From the NCBI GenBank assembly GCA_039881145.1, contig JAYKKI010000005.1, positions 22,005,501 through 22,069,500 of the forward strand: a stretch of DNA of 64,000 bases, read 5' to 3'. Numbering within the stretch: position 1 is the stretch's first letter; the number at the start of each line of letters is the position of its first letter. This DNA comes from Druceiella hillmani (Eukaryota > Arthropoda > Insecta > Lepidoptera > Hepialidae). The notes under the pieces are model-generated. The model was not told where the DNA came from. It searched no databases and saw only the letters and a program-made list of their open reading frames with translations. Position numbers and translations under genes: made by a program. Shown piece after piece: positions 50,093 to 62,400 of the stretch.

Positions 50093-50370
50093 CAATACGG
50101 CAGTTGAGTCATTCTAAATTTTGATATTTTTCAGACAATATTGTGAAATATAAGTTAATTAAAAACCAGTCTTAAAAAAAATTCCACTTGTAGGCTTCTA
50201 AATTTGAAGATAAGGATAGAGTTGGGTATATCCCTGTCTCTTTTCCTCTCGTAGAATATAATGTGCAATATTAAAAATGACCTCACAACACAGTATTACC
50301 GTCTTTCTCTAAAGGTTAATTTTTCACTCTTCATCAGCTTGTACCTTGAAATTATGATTAATGAAATAAA
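50093..50370 (+). repeat. Dispersed repeat family (copy 3 of 3)
   Basis: Aligns closely with 14874-15145: CCAATACGGCAGTTGAGTCA, TTCTAAATTTTGATATTTTT, AATGTGCAATATTAAAAATG, GACCTCACAACACAGTATTA. It extends to TGTACCTTGAAATTATGATT, which the copy at 26235 also keeps. Confidence 0.85.
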
Positions 50371-50689
50371 AAAAAAATAGTCAAATACCCAACTCCTGAT
50401 GTCCGAATTATTTAAAATGTTGCACACGTATCAAGAACAAATGACAAAATAATCATTTCATAAAATAAAAAACAAATTAAGTTTAAAAAAAGACTAAACA
50501 AAAAATAACGGAATCATCCAATTAGATTTCCTCCGCTTTCAGTCATCCGAATTTTTTAAAATTTTGCGTACGTATTTTTTAAATTTCGTGAATTTTAAAT
50601 TTGACGAAATTAAAAAAAAATACAGTCTTAAAACAAAAATAAAAAGACTAAAAAAATTAAAAATAAATTAATAATTTTATAAACAAAAA

Positions 50690-51055
50690 AAGAACACGCT
50701 TTTACGAAATACCGCGCTAAGAAATAAAAAATAATTATCAAACCTGTTTTCTCAGTCTACCAGCAAGGACTTTAGCATAAGTCATGTTTGTTATTGAGTG
50801 TGATATTTGAGTGTAAAAGCGTGGGGCCCCTTTTCTCAAAAATAAATATTTTACGTCCCAAATTAATATTTTAATGAACGAAAATGCTTAACATATCAAT
50901 TAAATTTCATGCCAAAGTGCTCCACGCTTTTCCACTCAAATATTATACTCAATAACAAATGAAGCTTACACTAAAATTCTTACTAAGTAGACAGAAAAAA
51001 CAAGTTAGTTAATTCATTTTTGCTTTTTATTGGGGCACTTTGTAAAAGCATGTTT
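50690..51055. mobile_element. MITE-like element with about 130-140 bp terminal inverted repeats
   Basis: The left arm runs from GCTTTTACGAAATACC (50698) through CTGTTTTCTCAGTCTAC and TTTGTTATTGAGTGTGATAT to AAAGCGTGG (about 50826). The right arm, read as reverse complement from 51050, gives GCTTTTACAAAGTGCCCC, TTGTTTTTTCTGTCTAC, TTTGTTATTGAGTATAATAT and AAAGCGTGG (to about 50922). The arms differ by scattered substitutions and small gaps. The loop is about 95 bases. No coding potential. No clear target duplication can be read because the flanks are low-complexity. Confidence 0.85.
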
Positions 51056-51127
51056 TTTAAAATATTTATTAATAAAATAGACGTGGTGTAAATTGATGGT
51101 TTTAAATAATTTAGAAGTTTATCCTAA

Positions 51128-51235
51128 TTAATATTATAAATGTGAAAATGAGCTTGTTTATTTATTTGTTCTGCTTTCACGCCCCAACCCCTCAACCAAT
51201 CTAATTGAAATTTTGAATTTGTTCAGTTACTTTAG
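51128..51235 (+). mobile_element. Fragment of a short dispersed repeat
   Basis: TAATATTATAAATGTGAAAA, TTTATTTATTTGTTCTGC, TTTCACGCCCCAACCCCTCA, ACCAATCTAATTGAAATTTT. This is the decayed form of the 'ATTATAAATGCGAAAG...TTTCACGC...ACTGAACCGATTT' block common in Lepidoptera. Confidence 0.65.
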
Positions 51236-51315
51236 TTTAAGTTTTAAGCTTCAAAGCGTCGAATGCAGTAGAAAATTTTGAGTTCAATAACGAATGAATA
51301 ATAATAATAAACGTA

Positions 51316-51319
<4 letters not shown>

Positions 51320-51380
<61 letters not shown>
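51320..51380. repeat. (TA)n microsatellite bordering a dispersed element
   Basis: About 60 bases of TA that run directly into the 5' end (TTAAAACGTGAAG) of the element at 51381. Confidence 0.97.
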
Positions 51381-51382
<2 letters not shown>

Positions 51383-51948
51383 CGTGAAGAGACAACTTTG
51401 TACCACTTTTTAAGCAAACTGCGCTCACGGATGAGTGTGAGATTTGGTATAGTTAAAGTTTATATGGAAAAGGAGTACAAAAAGTTAAGATGTATATACA
51501 AAATGTGTTACAAATACATTAAATTATATTTAACAAAAACATTAAAATATTCATTATTTACCTTCATCCTGGGAATGTCAAGCATACAATTATCTATGAT
51601 CAAACAGTCGCACAGAGTAGAGATTACCGCCAAATAATTTTAAAATGTCCAATTGACCGAATGAGTTTCGAGCTATGAATTTCGTGTGATTTCAAATGTT
51701 CCGTGTTCAATAGTCTGTGGAGTGTATATCAAGGCAAGAAAGCGTTTATTTTATATTTTGTGTAATAGACATCTGTGTTTTATATATAAGTGACATACAG
51801 CTTGCTTAGTAGTTACATATCTGTTGCAAAAGGAAAATTTTGTAGCATCACTCTGAATAGACTTATTCTCGTCTACCTACTATATTTTCAACAAAGTGAG
51901 TAGATAAGTACATTACGGTCGAATTTCGACTACTGGGCGACCACTAGT
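51381..51948 (+). mobile_element. Dispersed element ending in CACTAGT, full-length copy
   Basis: 5' end AAAACGTGAAGAGACAACTT, then TTTATATGGAAAAGGAGTAC, AGTCGCACAGAGTAGAGATT, TTTCGAGCTATGAATTTCGT, and 3' end TCGAATTTCGACTACTGGGC leading to GACCACTAGT at 51948. The 5' half matches 57847-58150 and the 3' half matches 34152-34415. This arrangement is familiar from lepidopteran genomes. The 3' CTAG followed by T would suit a non-autonomous Helitron, but the class is not proven. The 79-codon frame within it is incidental. Confidence 0.8.
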
Positions 51949-53143
51949 ACAAATAAATACAAACGTTTTAAATAATGATTTATTTATATTGTCCTTTTTC
52001 GCCTTATGTACATACTTTTATCATATTATTTATTCAAGTTCAAACATACGGTTTTCCGTTTAACGGCTGCTTTTCTTTAATAGTTTAAATTTTCCTTAAT
52101 AATAACGTTGATGAACCACACTGCCGCTATTTTCCATGTTTACTTTCCATTCATTAGGCTTTCAAGACAAGTACAAAAATAATTTTCAATTTATAATTAG
52201 AAATCTGATTCAACAGTAAGTAAGAATTAAAATTAATCACAAAAATTAAGTAAAAACTTGAATGGATCTTTTTTGATCCTGTTCATCCAGTATTAAAGGC
52301 GGAAAAAAAACTGAAATATTGGAAATAGAGTAAAAAGTGTTTGATACTTTAATTGGTCTAGTTAACAATTAATATATCTAAAATTAAAAACCGTGAAACA
52401 TATGGAGATAACGTTCCAAACCGCATATTATATATATTTTTAACAATAAACATCCCAAAATTTAACACCCATCTTACGTTTTCCAATGTACTGTAAAGTT
52501 TGAATGTCGCAAAAAATTGTAACCGAGGTAAGTAAGTTTTATTTAAGAAACAAGTGTTGAGGCCTCAGGCCAATTTACGAATAGACCGTGGGACTCATTA
52601 CATAATTTTCGGAGGAGGAAATGGGAAAGCAAATAGGAGACCGAGTCGTATTCAGCTAAATTACACTCTTGTCGCAAAACAAATTCCCGATTCAACCTTA
52701 GCAACTTTATCACTTAGGCTACCCATATTTACTCACAAATATTAATGATGTCATCTTTCATGTAGCAGAGACACGAATAAAAACGTCGATTTGTTAGGAG
52801 TTTTTCAATTTTTCTTTCTTGTCGCAAGTGCGAGATTATTAAGAGGATGTCAGTAAAATACCGGATATTTGACATAAAATTTATGTATTTCCTCTCCGCT
52901 TTGACGTTTCGGGCGAGTCAAATTACCCGTCATTATAATGCATCAGATGATTAACGACTCGGTGCGAGTCATTTTATGTTCTCTCGTGTATGATTAAATG
53001 CAAGTATCTATCAATGAAGCCAGGCTACAGGTGGCTCCGTGCCGGTGCCCTGTCGGATTATAACAGCAATGTTTTTAAACATTTTTCTTAAAAAGCGTAT
53101 ATTTTTTTAACATTTTTCTTGCTTAACCTACAGTGTAAATTTA
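51949..53143. other. No gene recognised
   Basis: AT-rich, with less AT-rich patches at 52540-52740 (including a 63-codon frame of unknown nature) and 52890-53060. No family motif seen. Confidence 0.35.
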
Positions 53144-53860
53144 AACTTTCAAGAACTTATGAATTTATCAACATAAAATAATACTACCACATAGAAAATT
53201 AAACCAACAAATAGGATAGCAAGTATTTGTAGCATATTTTTGAAGATACAAATTGACAAAAAAGTGAGAATCCAGCACTACACTCGATAACGAGTGGATG
53301 TTTATTTAAAATAATGCTGTATATATGTAGAGGCTTTTAGGAGAAAAAAAAAACTTCTTGATATAACATATTGACGTTAATTTGAAACCTTGAAGAACTT
53401 ATGAATTTATCAACATAATATAATACTACCACATAGAAAATTGAACCAACAAATGTGATATCAAGTATTTGTATCCTATTTTTTAAGATATAAATTGGCA
53501 AAAAAGTTAGAATTCAGCACTACACTCAAAAATGAGTGGATGTTTATTTAAAATAATACTGTATACATGTAAATGCTTTTAGAAAAAAAAAACTTTTTGA
53601 TATTACATATCGACCTTAATTTAAAACCTTGAAGAACTTATGAATTCATCAACATAAAATAATACTACCACATAGAAAATTAAACCAACAAATGCAATAG
53701 CAAGTATTTGTATCCTATTTTTGAAGATATAACTTGACAAAAAAAGTTAGAATCCAGCACAATACTGTGGATGTTTATTTAAAATAATGCTATGTATATA
53801 TATAAATGCTTTTAGTAGAAAAAACACTTCTTGATATTACATGTCGACGTTACATATTAG
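53144..53860 (+). repeat. Tandem array, unit about 240 bp, three copies
   Basis: Units start near 53144, 53385 and 53624 with AAACYTTSAAGAACTTATGA, followed by ATCAACATAAAATAATACTA, CCACATAGAAAATTRAACCA, AAGTATTTGTATCCTATTTT and GTGGATGTTTATTTAAAATA. The third copy has a small deletion near 53766. A poly-A run ends each unit. Confidence 0.95.
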
Positions 53861-53990
53861 AATTTGCTGCATTATTGCATGTCTGATTGTCAAAACATAG
53901 ACATAACACTTAAAAGTCACCAAGAGGTATTTATTGAATATATTCTACTTCTATCTCAGAAAGTACTGAGCAGACTTAGTAGGAGTTTTT
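53861..53990 (+). mobile_element. Possible terminal module of a short element abutting the array
   Basis: GCATGTCTGATTGTCAAAAC and ATCTCAGAAAGTACTGAGCA followed by GACTTAGTAGGAGTTTTT recall the '..TGTCTGTTTGT...CTCAGGAACTACTGGACCGATTTTGATG' module of the AGCTAGT-type elements. Decayed, with no clear end. Confidence 0.4.
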
Positions 53991-56884
53991 CAAAATTAAA
54001 TTTTTTTATGTAATAAAAAACAGTGAAAACTACTTTTATTCTGGGCTGTATTATTGCTTTTAAAGTATTAAAAACTCGTATATTTTCACAAACGTACTAC
54101 AAAATACATTAATTCTGAAAATACCCCTTCGAAGAAGAAAATGTGCACAAAGTTTCTTTCTACAATTCTTTAATAAATGTGTTTTCACTTCGCTCCAAGA
54201 GTTTGTGTTGGTTTCTACTTAATTTCCACATCGCATCTCTAAATCCTTTGTACGCGTGAAAACTTTAGTTTCCAATGAGAAGTTTTAAGTAAGACTTACT
54301 TTAAATTTGTAGCTCACTCCTGCCACAATGTCGATTGTATCCATTATTGCTTAAATATGTATAGGTCCTTGTGTTGACTGTAGATGGCGGTGTGGAATTT
54401 AAGTTGCACAAATACTCATAAACAAATTTTAATTGTGGCAGGTATTTAACTAAATTTCAACCTTCTGATTAATTTAGAGATTCAAAACATCAAACAAATT
54501 TATGGGTATGTTCATTTGTCTACTCATCTGAGATTGCAGTGAGTAAACCTTTATTTCTTTTCTTCATACGTTACAATTTCTTCATACAATAACTATGAAA
54601 ATATTAAATTTTCATACGTCATTTCAAAACGTCTCTAGCAACTAAGACAGGGAAAATTTAGTTCACAATGACGTAGGGTTATATACTGTACGGTTAATTT
54701 CTGATACGTTCATTTATTTCAGTGAAAACTTTTTATAAATATTTTGCATCGTTATTTTGGTTATCGTGACGCAAACATATCGAATTTATTAAAAGCAAAG
54801 TATTAGAGTCTTGAGAAAGATCAGTTGACCACCGTAATAAATACATAATTAAATAAGCACTCGCAACGATCAAGTACAACAATACAACATAACTGTTAAA
54901 TTATTTATAATTTATGATAAACTATTCCCGTAATGCTATCCCATAAATCATGTTATAATCATTCAAAAACCTCTATTTAGGATATCACTAATGGAAAACA
55001 TGTCCTTATCTGACACAAAATAACAAGCTACGACGGACGTGTGTGGAATCAAGGCCAACATAAAAACTGTTCGCGTACGTAATTTAGTCCTAGTAAGCTG
55101 GCGATTGCGTTCTGTTTGTTTTGTAGTGAATTTTAATTAGAGTTTGAAAGTTTTTCTTAAACAATTCGAATCATTTTACTGTGTTAGAATCGGGATAGAC
55201 GACCATTTCATATGGTAATCCCAAAAACAGCTTTGACAGATCGTGATAAATTCAGTTACAACTGAAAAATATAAAGCTTGGTAAATCCTGCAATATCACA
55301 AAAATACCGAAAAGACAGACCGACTATATAACAGTAATGCGAAATATAACTGCAAAATTTGTGATTTTGTACCCCAGAGGTGGACGGCTTGCACTCGTAA
55401 TTACACTATACTCCAACACTACATTGTAGCTCTTATTTTTTCATAGTGAATATTATCCCTAAAACTTTACTTGCGCTAAAACGATATTTTAAGGTGAGAG
55501 GAGAGGTTGCATCTCAATACTTCGCCACTGTTCTAAATGCCATCAAAAGCCACAACGCTTATCATAATGGGTTTAGAATAGAATGGTAGCCATAATCGTT
55601 GTAAGTAAGAGTAGTCCGTAGTATAGTTCATATTAGAGATTAAATAGACCTAAAGTAGTACACAAATTGATTGTTATTCCTGGTGAAATAATAATTGGTT
55701 TGTGCTGCAAAACATATGACAAAATTTTCTATTCCAATTCGCCTTATGACAGTAATACCGTAGTGGAATGTAAGAGAAATAAAAGAAAACAAATTATATA
55801 TCATGATTCCTTATTTCTGGCTCTCTCACTTTTGCTGGAATATGTCGATAAATCATTGATCTAAATTGCGCCTTTTCTTAAAAATAACCAGCTATAAGGG
55901 ATGATCCCTTATAGCTGGTTATATGCTGGGATAACATAAGATTCGTTTTATGAACTTGTCTTATAGCCTAGGCGAAACCACTACTATAAGACCATGTACA
56001 AATGTTATGTACTTTTTATTATGTATGTCAAATTCATTTATTACAATATTCATAATATAAATCAACTTGGAATTTATACTTTCGTTATGATATTGATTCA
56101 AATTCCATTATGATATTGTGCTATAAGAATCTTATCTCTTAAATAAATAATATATACGTCCGAATGCTTGATTACATGATATACCACAAAAACAAAAATG
56201 TACCAATGAAATTTGGAAACAAAGTGTTCTGCTAAAACTCAAGATCAATAAGTCGCGAGAAAACGAAAAAAAAAAATCTAATTGGACTTTATCTTATGAA
56301 ATTAATAAATTCCTCAACAAGATCAATCTTAAAGTCAAAACGAGATATTTTCTTATAATAACATGACAAAATTTAAATCGATTTCCATTTTAATGCATTT
56401 CATTAACAGTATTATTAAATAAAAATAATGGCGACAAATTAATAAGGATGGTTTACTAAACACACATGCACACAGATAGGCAAGCACACAAAAAACACAA
56501 TGAAAATAATTTCTAACGGAAATTCCAAAAACATTGGGACTACTATAAAAAGCATTCTTAATCCGTACATAACTTATAAATTTATCATATTTCCCTAAAT
56601 TGTGATCAACTACTACAAGTGTATTGATGTTACAAGAAAGCTCAATGTTAACAGTTAAAATTATAATGTGCATAAAAATGCTATATATAATTTGTAAATT
56701 AACGTATACCCCTTTTATCATAGTCATGAAAATTTACGTATGGCAATACTTTACATTTGATCATACTAAGTCAACTCATGCACATTGTATTGTTAAAGCT
56801 ATTCCATTAATATGATTGAATAGCTTTAACTAAGTCTGCATTTCTACAGCTTACTGTACTTTTCAATTTAAAACTTATCTTCGC
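53991..56884. other. No gene recognised
   Basis: AT-rich DNA. Frames at 55667-55864 (plus) and 56353-56727 (minus, 124 codons, the longest frame in the window) have no recognisable domain. The latter is rich in Ile, Cys and Tyr and overlaps a plus-strand frame, so I treat it as fortuitous. Confidence 0.4.
55884..55922. repeat. Perfect hairpin, 18-bp arms
   Basis: ATAACCAGCTATAAGGGA (55884-55901), loop TGA, then the exact reverse complement (55905-55922). There is no T-run on either side, and no repeat family was recognised. Confidence 0.9.
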
Positions 56885-57030
56885 AATTAAATGAAACTAC
56901 GTGATGTAGTTAGCGCTAAGATGTTTGCTAATAGCCCACCTGAAGATGATATAATACAACGAAACCTAGGTCGTGGTAAAGAACTTAAATAAAGTAGAAA
57001 TAATACTCCATCACGTAGTTTCATTTAATT
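56885..57030 (+). mobile_element. Hammerhead-like repeat with terminal inverted repeats
   Basis: 26-base terminal inverted repeats with one mismatch (AATTAAATGAAACTACGTGA...GT at 56885-56910 and its complement at 57005-57030) flank the core TTTGCTAATAGCCCACCTGA...GAAACCTAGGTCGTGGTAAA. Sequence to about 57080 also matches the outer flank of the copy at 15970, so the family extends beyond these repeats. Confidence 0.85.
56936..56976 (+). ncRNA. Hammerhead-like motif with broken stem II
   Basis: CCAC-CTGAAGA, GAAA, ACC-TA-GGT, C and GTGG are all kept, but stem II reads GATAT-AAT-ACAAC and no longer pairs. Probably inactive. Confidence 0.4.
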
Positions 57031-57080
57031 TTGAATAATGAATTTCTACAAAATTAACGCCAAATATATTCAATGTTTGA

Positions 57081-57846
57081 AAACTTATCTCATTAAATCT
57101 AATTAAAATTCACTGACCATATTTTAAAATACCAGTCCAATTCATGTACTCAATAACATATGGTTGTTCCATATTCGAAAATTGCAAAATCTCACAGACG
57201 TTATTGAGAAACACTAATTTGTAACTATGGTTGACCTGACTTAATTCGATACTAATCTCCGTCATAATGTAAAACTTTCGACATTTGCAATTGCCTTCTT
57301 GTTTTGACTTGAATCAAAGTCAATTAGTTTGATTATTCCTTTACATCAATCGATCACGTCTTAAAAATAAACCAATTAACTATTGATAACATACGCGTAC
57401 GATCACAAACAACGGCTAATCGAACGTTTTCTGTAAAGAAATGATTCACGATCGAGCAGCGATTATTGCAATTGCCTGAAAAAAAACATGGATGTTTTCG
57501 TGAAACTTGAAACTGATGAAAATTGGCTTCTATAATAGCGAACGCTATCAATCCATATCTGTTGGCTGTTTGCAAAACAACCGGGCACACGAGATAGCAC
57601 GTCCCTCGTATCACTGTCTGTCGGTTAACTTCATTTCAATGTTTACATTTGCATAAACACTATCGCGCGCCGCTGATATGGCGCTCGTTTTAATTTAATT
57701 TCTCTTATGGATACTTCAAAATTATATTTTTGTTAATGTGAATAATTTAAAAATATGCCACTTGTGCTATCAGTAGAAGAAAGATATGAAAAATATTTTA
57801 ACTTATCCCAAAACATAACACATTTTTTTATAAATCTATATATTAA
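57081..57846. other. No gene recognised
   Basis: The minus-strand frame at 57354-57614 lies in a less AT-rich patch (57350-57700) but matches no family I know. Confidence 0.35.
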
Positions 57847-58368
57847 TATGTGAAGGGAAAACTTTGTACTCCTTTTTAAGCATATTGCGCACAAATGTTA
57901 CACGTTTCCGAGTATAACATTTGGCACAGTTAAATTTTATATGGAAAAGGAGTACAGAAAGCTAAAATTTATATGTAATATGTATTATAAATACATAAAG
58001 TTATATTTTAAAAATACAATAAAAACATTAATTGTTTACGTTCAACAATAAAAGATTCTTTGTTTACGTTCGTATTGTCAATGTCAAACACATAATAGTC
58101 GGTGGTCGAACATTCGCACAGAGTAAAGGTTGTCGCCAAAAAATTTTAAAATGTATCATTAGCTAAAATTAAATTTGAAATTTCATAAGTATTGCAGGAA
58201 ACCAAAGACGAAGAACACACGCTAATGTCGTATTTGTATACGCACTCAGCTGATGTAACGGAACAAAATTTTACTATTATAAAGGTATACTCTTTGACAA
58301 AAGAATATCAATAATGTTCAAACTTAAAAATGTAACGAATTACTGTCGAATTTCGACTACTGGTTCGA
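57847..58368 (+). mobile_element. Dispersed element, same family as 51381-51948
   Basis: GTGAAGGGAAAACTTTGTAC, CCTTTTTAAGCATATTGCGC, TTTTATATGGAAAAGGAGTA, ATTCGCACAGAGTAAAGGTT, then GTCGAATTTCGACTACTGGT near the 3' end, where CACTAGT is mutated. The middle carries a short GTTTACGTTCAACAATAAAA insertion-duplication that is also seen in the minus-strand copy at 36516. Confidence 0.8.
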
Positions 58369-58584
58369 ATAAATATTGGGAGAGTTGCATGTGTAAAATA
58401 TTTAGAGAAATATTCAAATTTCAATCAGTATCATTCATTTGATAAGCAGTTGTGCTAGATGTATTTAAATTCGCAAATACTGAAAAAAAACAAAAACCAT
58501 TCTCCAAAGTATTGGCTATATTTACATTAGCGTATTAGATAAGTTTAAATAAAGTTGGAGGAAAGGACTACTATACTATTGGAA

Positions 58585-58603
58585 CTACTACTACTACTAC
58601 TAA
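58585..58603. repeat. (ACT)n microsatellite
   Basis: Six ACT triplets. Confidence 0.9.
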
Positions 58604-58795
58604 TTGGAAAAGTGAATTTACTACAATTTTTGATTATCTATATTGTAAAAAAAGTAGAAGACGTGTACGAGGGACAAATATTTTGTATTTAAATTATCCG
58701 AAACTCTACTTTTGTATTAACACGTTGATTAATGAAAACAATTTTTTTTAAAAATAAATTTTTTAATAAAATATGAATTGAATTTTATTGTAGAT

Positions 58796-59060
58796 ACTAG
58801 CTGTGCTCCACGGATTCACTAGCGTAAAATTCGGAATGAAAAATCCTATTAGAACTTTTTTTTCTTTCGTGTGTTGTTCTTAGCTATAAATTATTACCAT
58901 ACCAAATTTTATCGCAATCCGTCCAGTAGATTTCGCATGATTGGCGAACAAATTAACATACAGAGAGACAGACAATCATTCTTAAAACAAATTTTCTGGC
59001 TTCTATTATCATTCTTTTTTCTAAATAAATCACTCTTTTTAAACTATTTTCCATGAACAG
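58796..59060 (-). mobile_element. Short dispersed element, inverted, beginning ACTAGCTGTGC
   Basis: ACTAGCTGTGCTCCACGGAT is the reverse complement of the AGCTAGT-type terminus. Inside are CCAAATTTTATCGCAATCCG, TCCAGTAGATTTCGCATGAT and ACATACAGAGAGACAGACAA. Same family as 12588-12800. The frame at 58871-59056 is incidental. Confidence 0.75.
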
Positions 59061-59440
59061 AATTCACTCGTTTACAATATTATTAACAGTATAGATAACA
59101 CAGCTCCATCTTCTATTAATATTTAGATAATCGACATGATATGTATTATTATCGGATTCAAATGGCACAGCTCTCTACGCCATTTGATAAAAAATAAATA
59201 TTGATCAATTAATTAGCGAGATTTTTGTTTCTTTTATGTGAGAAAATCTCGCACTCAAAATCAAAATTCTTTTTTTTAAATAAATAACTCTTTTTAAACT
59301 ATTTTTCATAAACAGAATTCACTCTTTTACAATTTTATTAACAGTATAGATAACACAGCTCTTCTATTAATATTTAGATTATCTACATGAGCTATCCATG
59401 CCAATTGATAAAAAGTAAATATTAATCGTTCGTTTCTCAC
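59020..59440. repeat. Tandem duplication, unit about 254 bp
   Basis: AAATAAATMACTCTTTTTAAAC, CAGAATTCACTCKTTTACAA, AACAGTATAGATAACACAGC and TTCTATTAATATTTAGATWA recur about 254 bases apart (for example 59042 and 59296). The first copy overlaps the end of the element at 58796. Confidence 0.85.
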
Positions 59441-62400
59441 ATAAATATTTACCAACGAGAATTAGAATACAGTTTAGGCCATTTCATTTTTTTTAATAAT
59501 TGGCAAAATGCAATATTTAAGTAGATATTGTAGTATTTTAAAAGTGACAGTATCTGAAATGTCGCCATTTTGAAAGTATTTGTAATCAAAGTGTAATTTT
59601 AACTTTTCGAAATTTGGAAAGCAACCCTCAAGATATTTATGTAAAGTATATATAAATATTTAATAACAATTTAATTACGAATAATAAATATTGGGACTTT
59701 GATATCACAAGACTTTGGGTGGATATAGCACGCTATGCAAAAGATAGCATGCAATGAACGTTAAACTAGTAAGTGTCCTACCTTTTTTGTCGCATAGCTT
59801 GAAATATGGATTAAATATTTACTCTGACATGAATTAATATTGTTATTTACATACTAAGATTTTTTCATTTCAGGATATGAAACAAAAACAAATTTATTCC
59901 ATTCTAAGGAAAATTCTCAATATCTGTAAATTCGACATTTGAAGCGCTCCAAATATGTATAAAGAGAAATTTTCACATCTCTAGGTTATAAATAACTGTT
60001 TCGAATAAAGATGTTGATTTAATTTCAAATAAAAATTCGAAAAACATATTTTTACCTCATGAAATTTTCCATTACCTAAAATGAAATCCCTGCATACGCT
60101 TTGAAATTTTTACAGAAATTTACGGTATTATTTGTAAATTAAATCATATTAAAACCTGCCAATAGTCAACCGTGTAAATAATCGAAGCTAATAAGACTTC
60201 ATGCCTTTTAAAGCATCAAATCTATATAAAGCAAATACTTTCATGGATACGTCCATTTTTTACGTTTATTTTACGCCTATTTCGATATTTGCTACGAGGA
60301 ACTTATCCATAAAACAGACACTTTATCAGCTCACAGTACTGCATGTTGTATGCTTAATAACAGTTCTCGGGAGATAAATGTATCTAATAAAATTGGCCAT
60401 AATGAAGCAACCTCTCTTATGGTGGCCATGTTGAATTTTATATCTAACTAGTTATGTCATGCCAGATATAATCGTTACGAACTTGTTTTCGAGCGAGCTC
60501 CATTTCCGTGCTGACCGCTTGATAACAGCTTTACGAGTCCGTCATACGTCACATTACTATAATTCGCCATGTGGGTTTGTTTTGTTTCGCCAACGAAAAT
60601 ATTAGACAAGGACATAGACCGGCGACCACATGTGAATGTATAATTTTAAATGAAGCTAACACCTTCGGCTGCAGTGATGGTTGCAGGGGAAGAATCCCAT
60701 TCTTGAATATTTGTTGATAGCTATAATGTATTAATGCAATTTACGGTTTATTGTTCAATTAAGCTAATGAAGATCAGAAAGCCAGAACCATTCTTTTTTA
60801 GAAATATCCTTTCATCCACGTTTTGACTTAAATGTTCCCCACTGCGTAATTAGGTTTTGTAAAAAGTTGCGTCTTCAGCATAGATGAATGGGAAAAAATC
60901 TGCAAAAATTCTCTTCAGTAGTTCTTGTCAAAGAAAAGATCAGATCAAAGTTCATGGATTTTTGCGGAAAAAGAAGTTTGCTTACGTATACACGCCGTCT
61001 GCCAGGTAGATTAAGCTGCTCTAATGAAACGCCATATCCATATTATACTACTATATTTACATTGAACCTTTTGTGTAATTATTCTAATTTTCTTAAAGGA
61101 ATCTTCAATGAAAAATTTATTTTCCTCATTTTCGTCTGAGTTTGAGTTCTTGTGGTTTGAATTTAGTTGGCTTTTTTCCACTTAGCAACAAATATCGCTA
61201 TTTGTTTTTAAACATATTTAAGTTGCACAAGAGCTTATTTTTAAATTTTTTTTGCAATAAAATATTCTTTAAATCGATTTTCAATAAAATGTGTCTAATT
61301 CTACTTTGAATTAGCAAACGTGTTTTAAATTTCACCACAACTCGTTAATTGTTCATCAGAATACGCAAAATATTGAGAAAAAACAAAATATGAAATAAAG
61401 GAAAATCATCATTTACGCGTAAATAAAATAAAATGTTCCAGTTGACGCCATTAATCATAATAGTGCGACCTTTAATAAATATCTTTTAACAAAACTTGTG
61501 ATTTTTTGAGCTAAAAACTAACAGGAGGAAATTGCGTAAAACACTAATCAGAAATATGATGCAAAAAACAGAATGAAAAAATTCATTCACATGTAAATTC
61601 TTTCATTGTTTCAGTAAATCAGCTCAGAGTGCCTATTTCTGGAAAATTCCAAAAAGTTCAAATACCTCAAAAACCACTTCACATTTACTAAACTTTGAAA
61701 TGCGTTGTTCTAAACTTTAAAATTGAACCTTGGAAAATACGAATTTTAACCCCATTCATAAGGTAGATAAGACCCGCGAATGGTGAGTATAGACGATACG
61801 AAAGAAATGAACGTAAGAGAATATACATTCTCACCAGCAACACACACCCCCCCCCCCCCCTTCTCTAGCTCCCTCCATTATATCTAAATGTAAACCGCCA
61901 AAAAATTTAAATGATTTACGTAAACAAATAATCATTTAAAGATTACAGGATATCCAACGAATAAAAAAAGTATCTGACATTTAAGTTTACCAGAAAAAAT
62001 AAAATAAACTTTTGGATCACGGTAAACGACTATGGAATATATACGACAATTGTTGCTTGTGACAGTTTATAAGCATATTCAAGTTGATTAGTTAATTAAA
62101 CGCTCCCGTGCACGAGTTCAATCCGCAATTGACCTTTTTTACTCAAATGAATGTTAAGATAATTCATATAATTATTAATATATAGGGCAGAGTAGAGTAA
62201 TTTTGAACGCCTAAAGTTAAAAGCTGAAAAGTGAACAAATATCCACATAACTCAACTGTACTCAAAAATTAATTTTGCCCATCTGGTTAGAAGTTTTACA
62301 TAACAAAATGCTTATAGGGACAGTATTTTTTAACAAAAATAATTTTATATTACTGGTAGAAAAGTTATTCATTATTTATGAGTCATATTATATGTCAAGG

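Noticed and set aside
56353..56727. Longest frame in the window (124 codons, minus)
   Set aside because: Biased AT-rich composition, no domain, and an overlapping frame on the other strand. I see no reason to call it a gene.
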